Shown one piece after another: positions 58,812 to 64,000 of a DNA stretch of 64,000 nt (position 1 is the stretch's first letter; each line of letters opens with the position of its first letter). The notes under the pieces are model-generated. The model was not told the DNA's origin and made no database searches. It was given only the letters and a program-made list of their open reading frames with translations. Location: NCBI GenBank assembly GCA_020002185.1, contig CM034543.1, forward strand, positions 9,251,742-9,315,741, read 5' to 3'. Source of the DNA: Paraescarpia echinospica. Taxonomy: Eukaryota; Annelida; Polychaeta; Sabellida; Siboglinidae. The translations under genes and the position numbers were made by a program.

Positions 58812-59738
58812 GAACCGTTAAGGAACGAACTGATTTACCCAATAAGAATGTCATCAGATATAAGGGGTATTTTAAAAAGATATAAATATGATGTCCTACT
58901 CTAGGGGTCGTTGATTATTCACTGAAAACTTGGCGCTCGAGGTTCAAGCAGTCTAAGACGGAAACCTTAACATACACACGCAAGCTCCATTACAGTAAGA
59001 TAGCAACTGGGATTTATGGGTGCGGAGTCCAGAGAATACAACGAATGACAATGACACTATTGTCCCTTGGAGGGAAATTCATGTGGAGTGTCAGATCATA
59101 AAACTTAAAACAAAGGTACAAGCAATACAAAAGGATATCAAATGTGTACGTGCACTCAATTATACACATACAAAGCAATCATAATTTAGAGTGTCAGACT
59201 GGCAGAGACGACTGGCAAAGATGGAGGGAAAACCTATACAAATGTATAATTAATGCAAATGCGGCAATACGAGACAGTTCATTTACTACCCATACGCTTG
59301 TCTATTGTAGCGTATCAGCCTTCACTTCAAAAGAATCCATCTGTCATTTGTTTGCCGATATTACGTTTTCGACTGGGTCAATATTTTCGACGGAGCTGAT
59401 ACCAGTGCCACCTTGATAGGCCGATACTGCGGTACAGCACCACCGCCAGATATAGTATATTTTAAATTACCTGGTAATACTAAACAAATTGAAATGTCTG
59501 ACCTAACTGTGAAAACAACCACCCACAGCCGCCATTCTTCTTGTGTATGAAATACTGTACATATTCACATATCATATTAACCAAACCGTTTTTGCCGTAT
59601 ACAGGGACTATCACTCAAAAATCGGCCTGCACAGCCATAGCGGACGCTGTCGAAGTTCTAGATGCAGCAACAGTGCGAGTCAGCATCGTCTCTTGAGATG
59701 ACGCTCTACCTACTAAAATAGCCGTATAACAATCGAGA
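58812..59738 (+). repeat. Dispersed repeat, uninterrupted copy
   Basis: The complete version, about 930 bases, of the repeat split at 10370-11185 and 14879-15065. At 59541-59560 the sequence reads TTGTGTATGAAATACTGTAC where the other copy has the LINE. No terminal inverted repeats or clear ORF. Confidence 0.8.
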
Positions 59739-61854
59739 AATGAAACGTTTACTCACGCCGCTTAAACACGTTATCCGCTTGGCTATTGGTAAATAAAAAA
59801 ATGGTCATACTACTATTTATACATCGGGTGCACTGCGGCAGATTGTTACGTCATCATGTATCGCAACTAGATTTATGGCATTTGACATTGCGCACGCGTT
59901 CTTGGTAAACTCAGCCAATACGGCTGAACTGGGCTACAATACAGGTTGAATGCGATCAATACATTATTTTTCGTGTTGGCAGAGCGCCGATTTATGTCTA
60001 ACTTTTAGGGAAACGCGGGCTCACCTCAATGCGATACGTTTGTTGTCCTGCGTCTTTTCATCGATAACAGCGAATTGGTTAGATTTCTTGTTCAGAAGAA
60101 TGTTCATACTTGCAAACAAAACCAGTCTTTATCAATTGACCACGTAGGTTACTGCCCAAAATACGACGCAAGCGTTTAATTAATATCGTCGTCGCTTTCC
60201 CGATCGTATAGCTGCACGACGTATAGTCAGAATCCGTATTGGCCGAGTTCATTCGTATTGCGGCCGAGTTAATCGGTATTGCGGTCGAGTTCATCGGTAT
60301 TGGCCGAGTTAATCAGCATAATTCCAAACACTATCACGATTCGGCACAGACATTCCACAGTTTCACCGCACGGGAAATAAATGCGAGAATTGATAGTTTC
60401 GTCATTGCTAGTTCAAAATGTCGAAGTTCGGTTAGAGAGTGAATATTTAACGCCCATAGATACACCTACACAACATTGTCAGTTACAAAAATATGAATTG
60501 ATCATATTCGTAATGCCTCCGTATTGTCATTCGGATAGCCGAATTGACTCTCTGACTTTGGTCACAGGCCAATATGGTACCCTCAGGCCAATACAAAGAA
60601 ATACGAATATCACCAATCGATAACATATACAACTGTTAACCCATAAATGTTTCATGGTCGCGCATGCGAACGCGAAAATGGGCATTACTATGTCGCTCCA
60701 GATGTGCCCGTGCATGTACGAGAATATATAATTCTTACAATAACTACAACCGATGCAGCAGAGAGCATGCAGGCACAAAGTGAAAACAACAATTTCACAG
60801 TTATCAACACATCAGCAGATATACAAACATATAAGCGTAGTACATACAGCGAACTGATCAGCTGATATACTAAATTGAAAACAATCTACTTTTTTCCATA
60901 ATAAAACTTCGAAAAACTAGAATTATGCATAAAACACTAAACATTCAATTGTGTAGGGTTAACTGAGGTCTGGCTTGCTGATCATGATGACATCCAACAC
61001 ACGCCTACATAAAATTAGGCATAACGTAATGATCGGATATGTCCACCGTTATAATGAATCAATCTTCATTGAGATTAAACAAAGCAACTTTGACTATTTT
61101 TCATATTTCCGTATCAGCAAAAACAAACTTGTATTTAGCTGTGAGACCTCTCTGGTGGTAAATACTGTTCTTATTAATTATTGCTGTACATGCCGTGGCC
61201 AGTGTCTCAGTTTTCACGAGGCACCATTTAATTTTTTTAAATGTCGATTTTAGCTTCATTAAGTTACATTTAGTAATACAAGATAGCAGATAAGGGAGAA
61301 CACATTGCAAAAATTGGCAAACAAACCATTATCGTACAAATGATTATTGAAATAAACCGCGGGTTATCCGAAGAACCTCAACATATAATGTTTTATTTCT
61401 GAATCAGATTTGATACATTTTCGGTAGTATCAACTTTGTGTGTGTATGTGTGTGTGCGTGCATACATGCGCGCATGTGGTTCTGCGTGTGCACATGTGTA
61501 ATCCGAGGCACTGACGCAAATGTAACCGAACCAGACAGGTCTTTCAAACACAATTATATGGATAGGCCTACATGCATGTGTTTGTGTGGCCGATGTTATG
61601 ATAACGGGCAAAAAACCTGAATCTACCCTTCGGATAGACATAGGCAACTGTTTTAGTTCGTTATGCAAACAGCAATATTGTCAGGCGAATAATATATTTC
61701 TTTGTAATCGTTATCGGGAAAATAGGCACGGAGTTCAATGGGTGGAAGATGAATTTAGAAGATGAATTTACAGCGTCCATCTTATATTTCATACCTCTGC
61801 TCGACCACTTACTTTTATACGTGCAGACACACGGTCAAAGAAAAGGTGAGTTTT
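59739..61854. other. Region without a supported gene
   Basis: Contains the 60.2-kb minisatellite and a short GT tract (61436-61500). Short open frames match nothing I know. Confidence 0.5.
60236..60315. repeat. 21-bp minisatellite, about four units
   Basis: Units resemble GGCCGAGTTnATCGGTATTGC, with one shorter unit. Confidence 0.85.
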
Positions 61855-62035
61855 TATACAGCGCTGTATCGAGTCCTCGGGGCGGCTCAAAGCGCTTTAC
61901 AATTTAGCAGTCGAGCACCAATCTCCATTTCTCTGGGAAGCATCCAGCCAGGCTGCACTGGATTCGAACTAGGGTTCTCTCGCTCGAGAGTCCGAAGTTC
62001 TTGCTACTGCGCCATTGCGCTCCTCCGATAGTGTA
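61855..62035 (-). mobile_element. tRNA-derived SINE, shorter copy
   Basis: On the minus strand: GGAGCGCAATGGCGCAGTAG (A-box side), AGTTCGAATCC (B box), CTGGATGCTTCCCAGAG, GTAAAGCGCTTTGAGC and TACAGCGCTGTATA. Same head, body and tail blocks as 21089-21412 but lacking about 130 central bases. Confidence 0.8.
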
Positions 62036-62640
62036 CAATATATATATAAAACATCTGAAGTAGAAAATACCTAGCTGTCGCATAAATCAGATAAGTCCCG
62101 TTGTGTATACGTAGTATGCGAGCAGCCAGACAGGATTAAGGGAATGAGACATTAATTTGGATTGTCGCCACTAAGAGCATGCGTACCGGTATGTTTCAAA
62201 TGGAGACAGTGAAACTTGTGTGCAAGTTGAGTTTTCAGTATTATACAAATAGTCCATTTGACACACACATGTGTTCAACAGCCAACCTAGAAATAATTTG
62301 CATAAATCCAAGATGTCCACTGTCTTGAAAATTTAACTTTTGAACTACTAGTCCTAGAATTATGTCGAATACCTCTTTTAAGGGGAGTTGGGGTGCGTAG
62401 AATCCATTTATGATGTTATTTTTTTCAATTCAAGGTCAATATTAGACGTTGAAGATCAGATGAAGGTCAAATGTTTGATTTCTCGTGGACAAAGAAAGTA
62501 ACTTCTACTAATTTATATTTTAATTTATTCATGCACATAAATGGATAATCTTACAATATTTGACACATTTGTGCGTGAGAAAAAACAGTAATCAGTCATA
62601 TTTGAAACACGTAGTCACATCTGCTACACGTAATGTGTAG
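62036..62640. other. Region without a gene
   Basis: No feature supported. Confidence 0.5.
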
Positions 62641-62649
62641 TGCAAATAT

Positions 62650-63770
62650 ATCGCTCTTCGACGAGCATGGTTGTCTCCGCAAAGCCAACAAGTCGGAGCT
62701 GGTCAAGCGCCTGGGTGTGCTCGAGATCTCGGCAGTCCCTCAGATCTGATGGCATCCATCCTGGGTCGTCTGAGTCACTATCCAGATGATACTGAGAAAA
62801 TAATTGTCTTCGACAAGATGTATCTGCCAAGGATCAGGAGAGAATACGACGGGCTAGTGAAGTTATCCTCATCTACGAGCTCTCCATCACCAGTCCTCTG
62901 CCCAAAAGAGATGCAATCCTGAAGAGCAAGAACAACAAGAGGAGCTTGGCGAGCGTGTTGTCTACCTTCAGTGCAGGAGAGAACGTAACGATGGAGACTC
63001 GTGACGATGGTGTGTTTGGTCATGATGAGGCGGACATCACCATGATCTCCTATGTCATTGAAGTAGCCAACTCTGGAAAAAGCGTGATCCGTGTACATAG
63101 AGACGACACAAACGTGTTTGTCCTACTAGTCTACTGGGTGTAGCGTGAGGAGATGATGTGCAAGGTGCAGATGGAGCGGTGGGATGGGACAGTGCTGGAT
63201 ATCAACGCCATCTGCGCTGACATAGGGCCACAGTGTCTGCAGCTGCTTGGCATGCACGCACTCAGCGGGTGCGACACCACCACATATCCGTATGCCAAAG
63301 GCAAGATCAATGCACTAAACACTTTGCTCACTGGGGACTTCCCAGGTTTGGACGATGTGCTGGGGAAGAGGACGCCACGCAGGCGGATCTGATGGAGACG
63401 GCGAAAACCTTCTTCATCGCTCTGTATCGTCAGCCACTGGGGACATCCATGGAGTCTGCACGCATCACACTCTTCATCAAGAAGAAGAAAAGTCCCAATG
63501 TCAAGGCCCTGCCTCCAACATCCGCCAACCTGTTCCTGCACGTGCTGCGGGCCCATATGCAGGTCATGCTGTGGAAAGCGGCAGACCAGCAAGCTCAACC
63601 CGATGAGTCAGCTGATATAACTCACTTCCGGTGGGATATCAGGGATGGCGTCCCCCTCCTGTTATTGGTCAGGGTGACCTAGGCCCACCACTCCTGTGTG
63701 ATGTGATTCATTGTGAGTGTAGGGCACAGGGCAAAAAATGCGGCACGGAAATGAGGAGGGTGAAGCCATG
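62650..63770 (+). pseudogene. Broken copy of a repeated invertebrate protein family, possibly nuclease-like
   Basis: Pieces in three frames give NNKRSLASVLSTFSAGEN, then GVFGHDEADITMISYVIE, IRVHRDDTNVFVLLVYWV, a TAG at 63141, LLGMHALSGCDTTTYPYAKG, a frame change near 63360, SARITLFIKKKK, ALPPTSANLFLHVLRAHMQ, another frame change, then CDVIHCECRAQGKKCG. The HDEAD and DDT-D-like blocks separated by about 25 residues recall the acidic pairs of FEN/PIN-type nucleases, an inference only. Here the block reads DDTN. The Cys-rich end resembles a CXC-type motif. Proteins with these blocks are common and multicopy in fish and invertebrate genomes. This copy has at least one stop and two frame changes. 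Confidence 0.6.
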
Positions 63771-64000
63771 AAGATGTTGAGGGTGGTCTTGCTGATTCTG
63801 ATTACCTGTACGATGAGTGGGAGTAGGTAAATGTTAAAGATTATTAGGCGATATCTGCAGTACAAGCTTGTTTCAACTGGAAGCAGTCAACGGCTTGCCA
63901 CCAGGCAATCTCTCACTTTGGTCAATAGGGATGGAAAAAGGAAGCGATGATTACCTTTCTGGACCACTCTCGCCGACGCAAGTATGGCTTGTGCCCTCCA
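63771..64000. other. Window end, no feature
   Basis: Nothing recognisable after the pseudogene. Confidence 0.5.

Larger units (their letters stand above)
52834..59144 (+). repeat. 6.3-kb duplicate, copy 2
   Basis: Begins at the first base after the gap with the same sequence as 45523. Ends at 59144, matching the last base before the gap, then continues into sequence not available for copy 1. About two dozen small differences lie before 55.36 kb; I saw none after that. Confidence 0.95.

Noticed and set aside
45523..59144. A recent tandem duplication creating two functional globin genes
   Set aside because: Both ends coincide with the edges of a 1000-N gap, so an unmerged contig overlap is the simpler explanation. 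Kept only as an alternative.
61438..61620. Short Cys-rich peptide gene (toxin-like)
   Set aside because: The Cys codons come from a GTGTGC repeat; there is no signal peptide or conserved spacing.

Overview
The window is eukaryotic, repeat-rich genomic DNA with few host genes. The only host protein genes I can support are globin genes. Each shows a 217-nt internal exon and a 117-nt last exon, joined through a phase-0 GT..AG intron. The encoded residues (distal His, proximal His and a Cys in the last helix after an Asp-Ala-Trp motif) match the extracellular haemoglobins of annelids, so an annelid, possibly a siboglinid tubeworm, is the best guess. That is inference from one family, not proof. 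The flanking DNA is A+T-rich, with (CA)n, (TA)n and GTGC-rich tracts.

Layout. 0.3-1.3 kb: fragment of a LINE reverse transcriptase (minus strand). 2.57-8.87 kb: a decayed LTR retrotransposon (LTR, primer site, Gag, protease, RT, RNase H, integrase, polypurine tract, LTR) whose 3' LTR is split by a CR1-like LINE. 9.0-10.36 kb: possible non-autonomous DNA transposon. 10.37-15.07 kb: a dispersed repeat split by a 3.7-kb LINE with a signal-peptide/2A-like N-terminus and a PHD finger. 15.5-17.1 kb: LINE relics. 17.1-24.2 kb: mostly featureless, with a tRNA-derived SINE, minisatellites and diverged tandem duplications. 24.2-27.2 kb: the longest copy of a CR1-type LINE with an SGNH-esterase ORF1. 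27.2-29.4 kb: globin segment A. 29.4-38.1 kb: more CR1 copies, a 26-bp minisatellite, an inverted pair and a local tandem duplication. 39.7 kb: a 235-bp foldback element. 40.8-43.9 kb: an L2-like LINE. 45.5-51.8 kb: globin segment B plus an RTE-like LINE relic. 51,834-52,833: exactly 1000 N. 52.8-59.1 kb: the same 6.3 kb again (globin C plus RTE relic). 59.1-62.6 kb: repeats and a second SINE. 62.6-63.8 kb: a broken copy of a repeated invertebrate protein family with a possible nuclease-like fold.

The most important reading of the window is that the two 6.3-kb copies end and begin exactly at the gap edges. This is what two overlapping contigs look like when they are scaffolded without being merged, so globin C is more likely a second allele or assembly copy of globin B than a third gene. 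Globin A, 18 kb upstream, is a genuinely diverged paralogue. The biology here is mainly retrotransposon ecology: at least five LINE lineages carrying accessory domains (esterase; 2A plus PHD finger), nested insertions, and two pairs of filled and empty (or near-empty) sites that allow insertions to be ordered in time. I found no convincing new multi-gene system.
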